A stretch of DNA of 64,000 bases from Lachnospiraceae bacterium NK3A20 (GTDB lineage Bacteria; Bacillota; Clostridia; Lachnospirales; Lachnospiraceae). Positions 45,461 to 53,446 of the stretch are shown one piece after another. Under the pieces are notes generated by a model, which saw nothing but the letters and a program-made list of their open reading frames with translations, was not told the DNA's origin and made no database searches. Location: NCBI GenBank assembly GCA_900107575.1, contig FNQX01000005.1, positions 186,001-250,000 of the forward strand, read 5' to 3'. The first letter of the stretch is position 1. Each line of letters starts with the position of its first letter. The position numbers and the translations under genes were made by a program.

Positions 45461-46656
45461 AAAAGCGCAACGGCAAAATTGATTTCCTTCGCCTTTTCTT
45501 CGCAGTGATCATCGTGCTGCACCATTCGAGGTATGTTCTCGGCTATGAGGAGAGCATCTTCATCGGCGGGTCCCTCGCGGTGGAATTCTTCTTCATCGTG
45601 TCGGGGTATCTCATGATGGCGCACATTGCGAAACTTGAGGGCGCGAAACGCCCCGCAGCCAGACTGGATGCAGGAAATGAGAGCAACGTAAGTGGCGTCG
45701 AGGACATGCGTCTCGGCTCCGAGACGTATCATTACCTCATGCGCAAGATTCGCGGCTTCCTGTCTGAATTCCTCTTCGCGGTAGTGATCGGTTTCCTCTT
45801 CACGGCAGCGGCGGAGCGGTGGAGCGCGGCAGAGACCCTGCAGCACTTCATTCAGAACTTCGGCGAATATACACTCCTCAAGATGAGCGGAATCTTCCAG
45901 AACGGCATCGACGGCGTCATGTGGTACCTCTCGGCGATGCTGATCGCGATGGCGATCCTGTACCCGCTCATCCGGCGCTATCCGGATATGATGGAACATG
46001 TGGGGCTTCCTCTCATCACGATCCTCATTCTGGGTTTCCTCTGCCAGATGGAGGACAGCCCGAGAGATCCGACTGTCTGGATGGGCATCGCCTACAAGGG
46101 ACTGCTGCGCGCAATCGCGGAGATCTCCCTCGGCGGGATATGCTACCTTGCCTGTCGGCATTTCAAGGCGCTGCGCCTTTCGAGGGCAGGCAAAGGCCTT
46201 GTGACAGCCGCAGAGATTCTCTGCTACGCGCTGCCCGTTGGCTATATGTACCTGCAGAAGCCGTCGAGGTACGACTACTTTTTCATCTTCCTCTTGTTTC
46301 TCGGTGTGCTGCTCTCCTTCAGCGGGCAGGGACTGCTCGCGGGAGTTTTTGACGAAGATGTTGCGGCAGGGAGCGCAACACCCACGAAGAAGAATCCTGC
46401 CACGAGAAAGAGTCTCTGGTCACTGTGTTCCGGCTACAGCACGGCGCTGTTCCTCTCGCACATATATTTCGCGCAGCACATCAACGCCATCTTCGCGGAG
46501 GGCAGATACAGCGCAGCCTTCCGCATGGCGTGGTACCTGGGGCTCTCTTTCCTCAATGGTTTCGTGGTGATGAAACTCTCGGGACTGGTCAGAGAGAAGA
46601 GCGGGCGCCTGCGCAGTTTTTTTACCGGAATATTCACTACCAACGCGGCAGGATGA
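45457..46656 (+). CDS. Acyltransferase family 3 membrane protein
   Basis: A 399-residue polytopic membrane protein of the OafA/acyltransferase-3 group, which O-acetylates surface sugars. The first helix contains FLRLFFAVIIVLHHSRY, with the conserved His pair, and GGSLAVEFFFIVSGYLM follows. Residues about 60–90 are a polar insertion (RPAARLDAGNESNVSG) before YLMRKI, absent from the compact family core as I know it. About ten membrane helices are predicted. ATG 45457 overlaps the previous stop codon. Confidence 0.9.
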   Translation: MKKRNGKIDFLRLFFAVIIVLHHSRYVLGYEESIFIGGSLAVEFFFIVSGYLMMAHIAKLEGAKRPAARLDAGNESNVSGVEDMRLGSETYHYLMRKIRGFLSEFLFAVVIGFLFTAAAERWSAAETLQHFIQNFGEYTLLKMSGIFQNGIDGVMWYLSAMLIAMAILYPLIRRYPDMMEHVGLPLITILILGFLCQMEDSPRDPTVWMGIAYKGLLRAIAEISLGGICYLACRHFKALRLSRAGKGLVTAAEILCYALPVGYMYLQKPSRYDYFFIFLLFLGVLLSFSGQGLLAGVFDEDVAAGSATPTKKNPATRKSLWSLCSGYSTALFLSHIYFAQHINAIFAEGRYSAAFRMAWYLGLSFLNGFVVMKLSGLVREKSGRLRSFFTGIFTTNAAG

Positions 46657-46680
46657 CGCATTCTGCATCGGGGTTTTGCA

Positions 46681-47463
46681 ATGTCACTAGATAAGATTTC
46701 CAACACCATACAGAAATACTGGTTCATGTTCACGGAGCTGGTGAAGCGCGATTTCAAACAGCGCTACAAACGCAGCATCCTCGGCATGGCGTGGTCGGTG
46801 CTCTCGCCGCTCCTCACGCTCCTCGTCATGAAGATCATCTTCTCGACGTTTTTCTCCAAGAACATCCCGCATTACACGATTTACCTGCTGTCGGGCAACA
46901 TCATTCTCTCTTACTACAAAGAGTCGACGAAAAACGGCATGCGATCGCTCACCAGTAACGCGAAGATTTTCACGAAGATCAACGTCCCGAAATGGCTGTT
47001 CCTCCTGTCGAAGAACGTGTCGGCGCTCGTCAATTTCGGACTGACACTGCTCGTGTATTTCGCCTTCTGTATTTTCGACAGAATTGAGTTCAGCCCGAGA
47101 ATGGTCATCCTGATCTTCCCGTCGCTGTGTCTGCTCATCCTCAACATCGGCATCGGCGCGATCCTGTCCGCGATGTACGTCTTCTTCGAGGACACCTCGT
47201 ACCTGTACGACGTCGTGCTGACGCTGCTCACCTATGTGTCGGCGATCTTCTATTCCGTGAGTATGTTCACGCGGGACGTGCAGCGGCTGTTCCTGCTGAA
47301 CCCCGTGTACGTGTACATCAAATATTTCCGTATGGTGGTCATCGACGGCGTGGTGCCGTCACTTTCGTACCACCTGCTGTGTGTTTTCTATGCCGTGTTC
47401 TACCTCTCCATCGGCATGACGATTTACAAGAAATATAATCACAAATTCCTTTACTACTTGTAA
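46681..47463 (+). CDS. Polysaccharide/teichoic acid ABC exporter, permease
   Basis: A 260-residue ABC-2 type permease of the TagG/Wzm group with six membrane helices. The N-terminal amphipathic segment and FTELVKRDFKQRYKRSILGMAWSVLSPL are typical, as is the NVPKWLFLLSK region (KINVPKWLF). With the ATPase encoded 15 bases downstream it should flip the lipid-linked polymer made by the surrounding genes. ATG 46681 lies shortly after the acyltransferase stop. Confidence 0.92.
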   Translation: MSLDKISNTIQKYWFMFTELVKRDFKQRYKRSILGMAWSVLSPLLTLLVMKIIFSTFFSKNIPHYTIYLLSGNIILSYYKESTKNGMRSLTSNAKIFTKINVPKWLFLLSKNVSALVNFGLTLLVYFAFCIFDRIEFSPRMVILIFPSLCLLILNIGIGAILSAMYVFFEDTSYLYDVVLTLLTYVSAIFYSVSMFTRDVQRLFLLNPVYVYIKYFRMVVIDGVVPSLSYHLLCVFYAVFYLSIGMTIYKKYNHKFLYYL

Positions 47464-47478
47464 AGCTAAGGTACCAGC

Positions 47479-48405
47479 ATGAGTGTAATCGACTGTCAAC
47501 ATGTGAGCATCCGCTACATCACGGGTGATTTCAAATCCATAGGCCTCAAGGAGTACGTCGTGCGGCGCCTCACGCGCAATTACCACGTGAAGGAATTCTG
47601 GGCGGACAAGGACGTGACTTTCCGCCTCGAGAAGGGCGACATGCTGGGCATCATCGGCTCCAACGGCGCGGGTAAATCGACGCTCCTCAAGGCGATCACC
47701 GGCATCATGGTGCCGACGGGCGGCCACATCAGGGTGAACGGCAACATTGCGGCGCTCCTCGAGCTCGCGTCCGGTTTCGACGGGGATATGACGGTGCGCG
47801 AGAATACCTACCTTCGCGGCGCGCTCCTGGGCTACACGCGCAAATTCCTCGACGAGAAATACGACGAGATCATCCGGTTCGCGGAACTAGAGGATTTCCA
47901 GGACTATATGTTCAAACAGCTCTCGTCCGGCATGAAGTCGCGCCTTGCCTTCTCGATCGCCTGCCTCGTCAATCCGGACATCCTGATCCTCGACGAAGTG
48001 CTGTCGGTCGGCGATGGTGCTTTCCGGAAAAAATCAGGCGCCAAGATGACAGAGATCATCAACAGCGGTGTGACCGCCATCCTGGTCAGTCACGTGATGC
48101 CGCAGGTTCGTGAGCTGTGCAACAAGATCCTCTGGCTGGAGCATGGCAAGCAGATTGCATTCTCCGACGACGTGGAGACGATCTGCGACGCCTACGAGGA
48201 GTTCCTGAACAACCCGGACAAGAAGAAAAAACCGCCGAAGAATGAGAAGCAGCTCCTGGAGCTCTCGGAGAAGTACAAGGTCCGGATGGCCCTTGAGCGG
48301 GAGAAAAAAGAACAGGCGGAGCGGGAGAAGCTGGCGAAAGCGGTCGCGGATCTGGAAGCGCAGCGAAAAGCAGCTGGCGAAGGCGACGATGCGGGCAAAG
48401 GCTGA
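47479..48405 (+). CDS. Polysaccharide/teichoic acid ABC exporter, ATPase
   Basis: A 308-residue TagH/Wzt-type ATPase. Walker A is GSNGAGKSTLL (near residue 62), the signature is LSSGMKSRLAFS, Walker B LILDEVLSVGDGAF, followed by the H-loop SHVM. Residues beyond about 245 form a Lys/Glu-rich coiled-coil tail, unlike the carbohydrate-binding tail of some Wzt proteins. It is the last gene of the operon; no terminator is evident in the 188 bases before the next start. Confidence 0.93.
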   Translation: MSVIDCQHVSIRYITGDFKSIGLKEYVVRRLTRNYHVKEFWADKDVTFRLEKGDMLGIIGSNGAGKSTLLKAITGIMVPTGGHIRVNGNIAALLELASGFDGDMTVRENTYLRGALLGYTRKFLDEKYDEIIRFAELEDFQDYMFKQLSSGMKSRLAFSIACLVNPDILILDEVLSVGDGAFRKKSGAKMTEIINSGVTAILVSHVMPQVRELCNKILWLEHGKQIAFSDDVETICDAYEEFLNNPDKKKKPPKNEKQLLELSEKYKVRMALEREKKEQAEREKLAKAVADLEAQRKAAGEGDDAGKG

Positions 48406-48593
48406 ATTAAAGTGAAGCACGATATGATATAGAAGTGCTGCAACTGATTGGCAGTGACTTGTACAGGGACAAATCGCACAAGAATTTATAGTGCGGAATT
48501 TTAAACCAGATCGCATCAGCTTGTTATTATAGTTCACGCACATTGCAGATTTAGAAGCAGTGGCAAACGATATGAATGAGTTATGGGGGATTC

Positions 48594-49892
48594 ATGAATT
48601 CCGAAGCGGGAAATGATAAATATCTACAGGAGGATCTGGACGGCATCGCGGCCAGCAAAATTGTCACGGACAATCCCGACCGTTTCCTCGGCGCCTCTGT
48701 CCTCGTTACCGGCGCAACGGGACTCATCGGCTCGCTCCTCGTGAAGAGCTTTGCCGCGATCTCGCGGGAGAATGATCTCCACATGACGATCTTCCCAGTA
48801 ATCCGCAGCAGGGAGAAGGCAACGCAGGTCTATGGCGAGGAGTTCCTGCAGAGAGAGGACGTGCGGCTCATCGAAGCGGATATCACCGAGCGGGGATTCG
48901 TGGAGGATGTGACGAGGCAGGTGGGATCTGATTCCGGGCACAGGTTCGACGCAGCGGACAGACGGGATCTGTCGCCAGAAACTGCGGAGAGTCCGAACCT
49001 GGATGAAGGTTCGGACCCGAGTGCAAATCTCGCTGTGGCGAAAGCCCCTGCCCGGGGTGACATCACAAATGTTTCTGTGGGTGGAGAAGAGACTCCTGCT
49101 GATATCTCGATCAACTACATCTTCCACGCGGCGGCGGTGACGACCAGCAAGGTGATGGTGACGCATCCGATCGGTACGATTGACGCGGCGATCACGGGAA
49201 CGAAGAACCTGCTGGAGTTGGCAGCGGCGGCGCACACGAAATCCTTCGTCTACATTTCATCAATGGAAGTGTACGGCGACATGAGCGTCTACGGCAGCGA
49301 TCCGGAGGCGACAATGGCGAGAGAGAACCGCCTCGGCTTCATTGATCCCATGGTAGTCCGCAGCAACTATCCGGAGAGCAAGCGCATGTGTGAGAACCTC
49401 TGCGCGGCCTATCTCTCGGAGAAGGGCGTGCCTGCGAAAATCGCGCGCCTTGCGCAGACCTTCGGTGCGGGCATCCTGCCGTGGGAGAAGAGAGTCTTCG
49501 CACAGTTCGCGGCAGCTGCAATGACAGGAGAAGATATCGTCCTCCACACGAAGGGATGCTCGGAAGGCAATTACTGCTACAGTGCGGACTGCATGAGGGG
49601 ACTTCTCACAATTCTGCTGAACGGCGCGGACGGCGAGGCGTACAACGTGGCGAATGAAGCCTGCCACACGACGATTGCCGGCATGGCACAGCTGGTGGCT
49701 GAGACAATCGCAGGTGGCAAAATTCGTGTAGCCTTCGATATCCCCGAGACCAACACCTACGGTTATGCCGCGGATACGAAGCTGACCCTCGACAGCACGA
49801 AACTGCGGCAGCTCGGCTGGCAGCCGGAAGTGGGACTTGAAGAGATGTACCGCAGGACCATCGGCAGCATGGAATGCCGGCAGCGGGCATAG
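48594..49892 (+). CDS. NAD-dependent epimerase/dehydratase with internal insertion
   Basis: A 432-residue extended SDR. The Rossmann motif VTGATGLIGSLLVKS lies near residue 39, YIFHAAAVTTSK and SSMEVYGDM in the middle, and the catalytic Tyr-x3-Lys in YPESKRMCENL. The family includes nucleotide-sugar epimerases and decarboxylases; the substrate cannot be told. Residues about 113–170 (nt 48930–49105) are an inserted polar stretch with Asp/Ser/Glu/Pro-rich composition between ITERGFVEDV and DYIFHAA-like (here SINYIFHAA). ATG 48594 has GGGGGA just upstream; ATG 48576 is possible. Confidence 0.85.
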   Translation: MNSEAGNDKYLQEDLDGIAASKIVTDNPDRFLGASVLVTGATGLIGSLLVKSFAAISRENDLHMTIFPVIRSREKATQVYGEEFLQREDVRLIEADITERGFVEDVTRQVGSDSGHRFDAADRRDLSPETAESPNLDEGSDPSANLAVAKAPARGDITNVSVGGEETPADISINYIFHAAAVTTSKVMVTHPIGTIDAAITGTKNLLELAAAAHTKSFVYISSMEVYGDMSVYGSDPEATMARENRLGFIDPMVVRSNYPESKRMCENLCAAYLSEKGVPAKIARLAQTFGAGILPWEKRVFAQFAAAAMTGEDIVLHTKGCSEGNYCYSADCMRGLLTILLNGADGEAYNVANEACHTTIAGMAQLVAETIAGGKIRVAFDIPETNTYGYAADTKLTLDSTKLRQLGWQPEVGLEEMYRRTIGSMECRQRA

Positions 49893-50101
49893 GGACACGC
49901 AGTACAGCGACAGGCTCTTATGATCAATCAGACGACTGCCTGGCAAATATGACATTTTGTCCGCGGGAAGCGGCTGATAGTAGGCAAAGTGATGCTTTGC
50001 TATGGTTGAGAGATTTTGTCCAAGGGTATTGTGCCTTAACGACTATAGATGAAATTTCGGCAGGTTTACAGGAGCCTCCGATAGGAGACTCAGGCTAATA
50101 T

Positions 50102-51799
50102 ATGCATGACAAGAACAGCCGCGGCAGCGGCGGCAAACTTCATATCGCGATGATCGGTCACAAGCGCGTGCCTTCCCGGGAGGGCGGCGTCGAAATCGTC
50201 GTCTGGGAACTGGCAAGGCACCTTTTGTCGGACGGCTATGACGTTGACTGCTACAACCGTTCCGGCTACCACGTGAACCGGCGCAGCTATGAGAGAATAG
50301 CAGGCAGGCCTGGTGTTTACGACGAAGGCGTACGTATCATCACCGTGCCCACGCCGGAGGACCGGAGACTGAACGCGTTCGTCTACAGCTTCCTCGCGAC
50401 GCTGAAGGCGATATTCTGCCATTATGATGTCATTCATTATCATGCGGAGGGGCCCTGTCTCATGCTGTGGCTCCCGAAGCTGTTCGGGATTCGCACCGTC
50501 GCGACCATCCACGGACTCGACTGGCAGAGATCGAAATGGGGAAACTTTGCGAGCCGGATGCTCCGGAAAGGCGAGGCCATTGCAGCAAAGGACGCGGATG
50601 AGCTGATCGTACTCTCACGGAACATGCAACAGTATTTCGAGAAGGAATACGGCAGGAAGCCTGTCTATATCCCCAACGGCATCGACCGACCGGCGCATCG
50701 AAAGATCGACCTCATCGGCAAGGGCTGGGGCCTCACTAAAGATGGCTATATCATGACTCTGTCCCGCATTGTACCGGAGAAGGGAATTCATTACCTTATC
50801 GAGGCATTCCGGCAGGTGCAGACAGACAAGAAGCTCGTCATCGTTGGTGCGAGCGGCAGCACGGATGAGTATCTTGCGGAACTTCAGGAGATGGCGAAGG
50901 AAGATTCGAGGATTATTTTCACGGGCTTCAAGGAGGGACAGTACAAGGAGGAATTCCTCTCCAACGCTTACCTGTTCCTCCTCCCCAGTGATGTGGAGGG
51001 CATGTCCATCAGCCTCCTGGAAGCAATGAGCTATGGCAACTGCTGCGTGGTGAGCGACATAGAGGAGAACACAGAGGTCGTGGAGGACAGAGCGGTTGTC
51101 TTCCAAAAGGGCGACGTGGAAGATCTGAGAGACAAGCTCCAGGATCTCTTCGATCACCCGGAGAAGGTGGACGCATACCGCAGTACGGCGGCCGATTATA
51201 TCTGTACGAAATACAGCTGGGAGGCAACGACCAGAGCGACGGAAGCCGTATATGACGATGTGACAGGACGGCGCAGCACATATTTGCGCCGAGCCACTCC
51301 GGAAGATACAAGAATCCTTTTTGACTGGCGAAATGACCCTGTAGTGCGTGCCAATTCCTTCCATCACGAGTCGATCGAATACGAGCAGCACGAGCAGTGG
51401 TACGCGAAGCTGCTACAGGATCCCTCCAGGGTGCAATACATCCTCATGGTGAAGAATTCTGCTGGGTCGAAAAGTGGAGAGGTTTTGCCGTGTACGCCGG
51501 ACCAATCACGGGGGGATATGAAGGAGTATATTCCTGCTGGGCAGATTCGCTTGAACATAGAGGATGGTGAGGCAGAGATCGGCTACAGCATTGATACTGC
51601 TTTCCGCGGGCAGGGACTTGGCAGCAGGATCATCGCACTCGCGGAGGAACAGATACGGGAAGAAGAACTTCCGATCCATACGCTGGTCGCCCGGGTACTG
51701 CCTGGGAATACTGCATCCCACAAAGTTTTTCTGGCGAATGGTTTCCAGGTGAGCAAAGAGACAACCGAATACACTGAATACAGGAAGGAGATCGGGTGA
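50102..51799 (+). CDS. GT4 glycosyltransferase fused to GNAT acetyltransferase
   Basis: A 565-residue fusion. Residues about 12–390 are a GT-B enzyme of the GT4 group related to DUF1972-type rhamnosyltransferases (HKRVPSREGGVEIVVWEL; TIHGLDWQRSKWG; LSRIVPEKGIHYLIEAF; LLPSDVEGMSISLLEAMSYG with the E-x7-E donor-site acids). Residues about 397–560 are a GNAT N-acyltransferase (LRRATPEDTRILFDWRND; GYSIDTAFRGQGLGSRII acetyl-CoA loop), most like PseH/FdtC sugar N-acetyltransferases. The fusion suggests acetylation of an amino sugar and its transfer, or acetylation after transfer. A polar insertion (residues about 452–475) interrupts the GNAT core. A short terminator overlaps the stop. Confidence 0.88.
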   Translation: MHDKNSRGSGGKLHIAMIGHKRVPSREGGVEIVVWELARHLLSDGYDVDCYNRSGYHVNRRSYERIAGRPGVYDEGVRIITVPTPEDRRLNAFVYSFLATLKAIFCHYDVIHYHAEGPCLMLWLPKLFGIRTVATIHGLDWQRSKWGNFASRMLRKGEAIAAKDADELIVLSRNMQQYFEKEYGRKPVYIPNGIDRPAHRKIDLIGKGWGLTKDGYIMTLSRIVPEKGIHYLIEAFRQVQTDKKLVIVGASGSTDEYLAELQEMAKEDSRIIFTGFKEGQYKEEFLSNAYLFLLPSDVEGMSISLLEAMSYGNCCVVSDIEENTEVVEDRAVVFQKGDVEDLRDKLQDLFDHPEKVDAYRSTAADYICTKYSWEATTRATEAVYDDVTGRRSTYLRRATPEDTRILFDWRNDPVVRANSFHHESIEYEQHEQWYAKLLQDPSRVQYILMVKNSAGSKSGEVLPCTPDQSRGDMKEYIPAGQIRLNIEDGEAEIGYSIDTAFRGQGLGSRIIALAEEQIREEELPIHTLVARVLPGNTASHKVFLANGFQVSKETTEYTEYRKEIG

Positions 51800-51815
51800 G
51801 AATCCGATCTCTTTT
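51788..51815 (+). terminator. Terminator overlapping the GT4–GNAT stop codon
   Basis: GAGATCGG (51788–51795) pairs perfectly with CCGATCTC (51804–51811) around an 8-base loop containing the TGA stop; TTTT follows. Confidence 0.65.
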
Positions 51816-51822
51816 GCTGAAG

Positions 51823-52127
51823 GGGCCAATAGCAGGATAGAGGAAATTCAGTCCCATCTTATTCCTGATATGATGGGCTGATAGCGCCCTGCAGAAAATT
51901 CAGTCCCACACAGGCAGTAGCATATCGGGCCAATAGCAGAATACAGAAATTTCAGTTACCAGAAATCCCTGGCTGAATCGTGATTGAATAGTGACGAAAT
52001 TTCTCAGAACCTGCTATCGGCCCGATACGCTGAATGAAATGTGGGACTGAATTTGCTGGAAGCTCATATTGGCCCGAGCGGCTTGATCAATCGTGGTACT
52101 GAAATTCCTCGGAGCTGCTATTGGTCC
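51823..52127. repeat. Palindromic dispersed element, locus C (3 forward + 3 inverted 34-bp units)
   Basis: Forward units begin at 51823, 51875 and 51927 (period exactly 52) and inverted units at about 51992, 52042 and 52094 (periods 50 and 52). The symmetry centre is about 51975. The best units read GGGCCAATAGC, a variable decamer, then GAAATTCAGTCCCA. Length, order and spacing match locus B almost exactly. It fills most of the 471-base gap before the antitoxin gene; no gene is seen in it. Confidence 0.92.
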
Positions 52128-52144
52128 AATACTTAATTTAAGGG

Positions 52145-52199
52145 GTAACAGTTCAGAACCAACGTTTCTGAACTGTTACGGGCTGTACTGAACAGATAC
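52145..52199. repeat. Dispersed hairpin plus GGGCTGTACTGAACAGATAC
   Basis: GTAACAGTTCAGAA (52145–52158) pairs perfectly with TTCTGAACTGTTAC (52166–52179), followed immediately by the 20-base GGGCTGTACTGAACAGATAC. Both parts also occur at 28551–28693, where other repeat sequence separates them, so the two modules combine in different ways. Confidence 0.8.
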
Positions 52200-52270
52200 A
52201 AACATGATTGCCAATGCTTGCAATTACTAGCAGATAGGAGGTATATTATTTTCAAAGGAGCGTTATATTT

Positions 52271-52576
52271 ATGGCAAATACGACTGCGGTTTATGCAAGA
52301 ATTGATTCAAATTTAAAAGAGAATGCGGAAAGTATTCTGCGTCAGCTGGGAATCTCTCCATCCAGTGCGATCCAGATGCTGTATAGCCAGATTGTTCTCA
52401 CAAATGGACTACCTTTGGATCTTCATCTTTCGTACAGAAAGCCAACGGCTGTCGGTAATATGAATCATGCTGAACTGGACGCAGAACTTACCAAAGGGTA
52501 TGAAACTGCGGTGAAAGGCAACACTTATACAGTCGATGAAGTTGATAAACTGATGAAAGAAGAATTCGACGTATGA
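52271..52576 (+). CDS. RelB/DinJ-family antitoxin
   Basis: A 101-residue protein with the ribbon-helix-helix N-terminus typical of RelB/DinJ: VYARIDSNLKENAESILRQLG followed by SPSSAIQMLYSQIVLTNGLP. The C-terminal half is acidic and would wrap a toxin. AAGGAG at 52255–52260 precedes ATG 52271. Its partner toxin, which starts inside the stop codon context at 52573, is broken. The AT-rich composition differs from the neighbouring polysaccharide genes. Confidence 0.9.
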   Translation: MANTTAVYARIDSNLKENAESILRQLGISPSSAIQMLYSQIVLTNGLPLDLHLSYRKPTAVGNMNHAELDAELTKGYETAVKGNTYTVDEVDKLMKEEFDV

Positions 52577-52718
52577 GCGAGACATTTCAGGTTATCTATT
52601 CACCGGAGGCAGTAGAGGATCTGTTTTCTACATGGTAGATTCTGCCACTGGAACAGTAACGGTTCTCCGTGTATTCTATAGCGGGCAGGATATTGAGAGT
52701 ATCTTAAAATCAGAGTGA
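52573..52718 (+). pseudogene. RelE/ParE-type toxin remnant
   Basis: ATG 52573 overlaps the antitoxin's end. The first 20 codons read as a RelE/ParE N-terminus (FQVIYSPEAVEDL) and stop at TAG. Shifting by one frame, the next bases encode FYMVDSATGTVTVLRVFYSGQDIESIL, the usual C-terminus of such toxins. The middle of about 50–60 codons is missing. The toxin is therefore dead while the antitoxin is intact. Confidence 0.8.
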
Positions 52719-52954
52719 GATATGTGAGGTGCGAGGTGCTGACGATTCAGGAGCAGACTTACATGAAGATCCGTCTCTTCCGGCTGGCACAGAAGCGCTG
52801 GAAGCTGTCTTTCCGTGACTGCGGCAGGCTGTTCGCGGAATATCACGTTTATGACCTTGTTGATGAGCTGTATGAGGAGTTTCACGTGCAGGGGGACGGA
52901 GCGAATCTGGATGAAATTGAGGATATTCTCCGTGCCCAGGGAGCGCACCTATGA
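52715..52954 (+). CDS. DUF3791-like small protein
   Basis: Up to 79 residues, or 72 if GTG 52736 is used. The region MKIRLFRLAQKRW, DCGRLFAEYHVYDLVDELYEEFHVQG and NLDEIEDILRAQG resembles the DUF3791 family, which commonly precedes a DUF3990 gene in Clostridia, and the stop overlaps such a gene (52951) by four bases. The pair is thought to be toxin-antitoxin-like because DUF3990 belongs to the ADP-ribosyltransferase-type fold; that is inference. The start codon is uncertain. Confidence 0.65.
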   Translation: MRYVRCEVLTIQEQTYMKIRLFRLAQKRWKLSFRDCGRLFAEYHVYDLVDELYEEFHVQGDGANLDEIEDILRAQGAHL

Positions 52955-53240
52955 TACTACGGAATGACGTCGTGCTCTATCACGGGAGCCATACCATCGT
53001 AAGACACCCGGATCTGTCAAAGTGCAGAGGCGAGAAAGATTTTGGCCGCGGCTTCTATCTGACAACCAGCCATGAGCAGGCGCAGCGCTTCGTAAAATCC
53101 TCCGTGAGGGCGCGATGGCGCAGGCGATCCAACTTCTCCTGCCATTCCGATTGAAGAATCAGGTTTGTTTCCGTACGGAAAAGTCACTTGGGACACTCAC
53201 ATTCATCGGGAGTGAGGCGGTATCATGGCAGACAGAATGA
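52951..53240 (+). pseudogene. DUF3990 remnant with internal deletion and frameshift
   Basis: The first 50 codons (VLYHGSHTIVRHPDLSKCRGEKDFGRGFYLTTSHEQAQRFV) are a clear DUF3990 N-terminus, the ADP-ribosyltransferase-like NAD-binding part. The intact family is about 150–170 residues. Here the frame ends at 53154; in another frame the DNA continues with NQVCFRTEKSLGTLTFIGSE, which looks like the family's C-terminus, ending at 53240. The central third is deleted. Confidence 0.7.
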
Positions 53241-53446
53241 AAATCGAGGCGGGGTGCGACCTCCTTGCCGCCATGACGGCGGAGAATATCGCGAGGAAAA
53301 CGCAGCGGCCGATCAACGAGACTCTGGAGCGGTTCATGCAGTCGATTACAGCGGAGCTGATCTATGACCTTCATACGGAGCAGCGCTTCCTCGGTCCGGC
53401 AGCGCTCACCGAAGAGTATATGGAAGAGACGAAGGAGATGAGTTAG
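53225..53446 (+). CDS. Small helical protein linked to the DUF3990 cassette
   Basis: A 73-residue, mainly helical protein. I do not recognise the family, but a short gene of this kind commonly follows DUF3990 in clostridial cassettes. ATG 53225 lies after GAGTGAGGCGG. Its stop is immediately followed by the glmM ATG (53447), so the remnant island is spliced directly onto a housekeeping gene. Confidence 0.6.
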   Translation: MADRMKIEAGCDLLAAMTAENIARKTQRPINETLERFMQSITAELIYDLHTEQRFLGPAALTEEYMEETKEMS

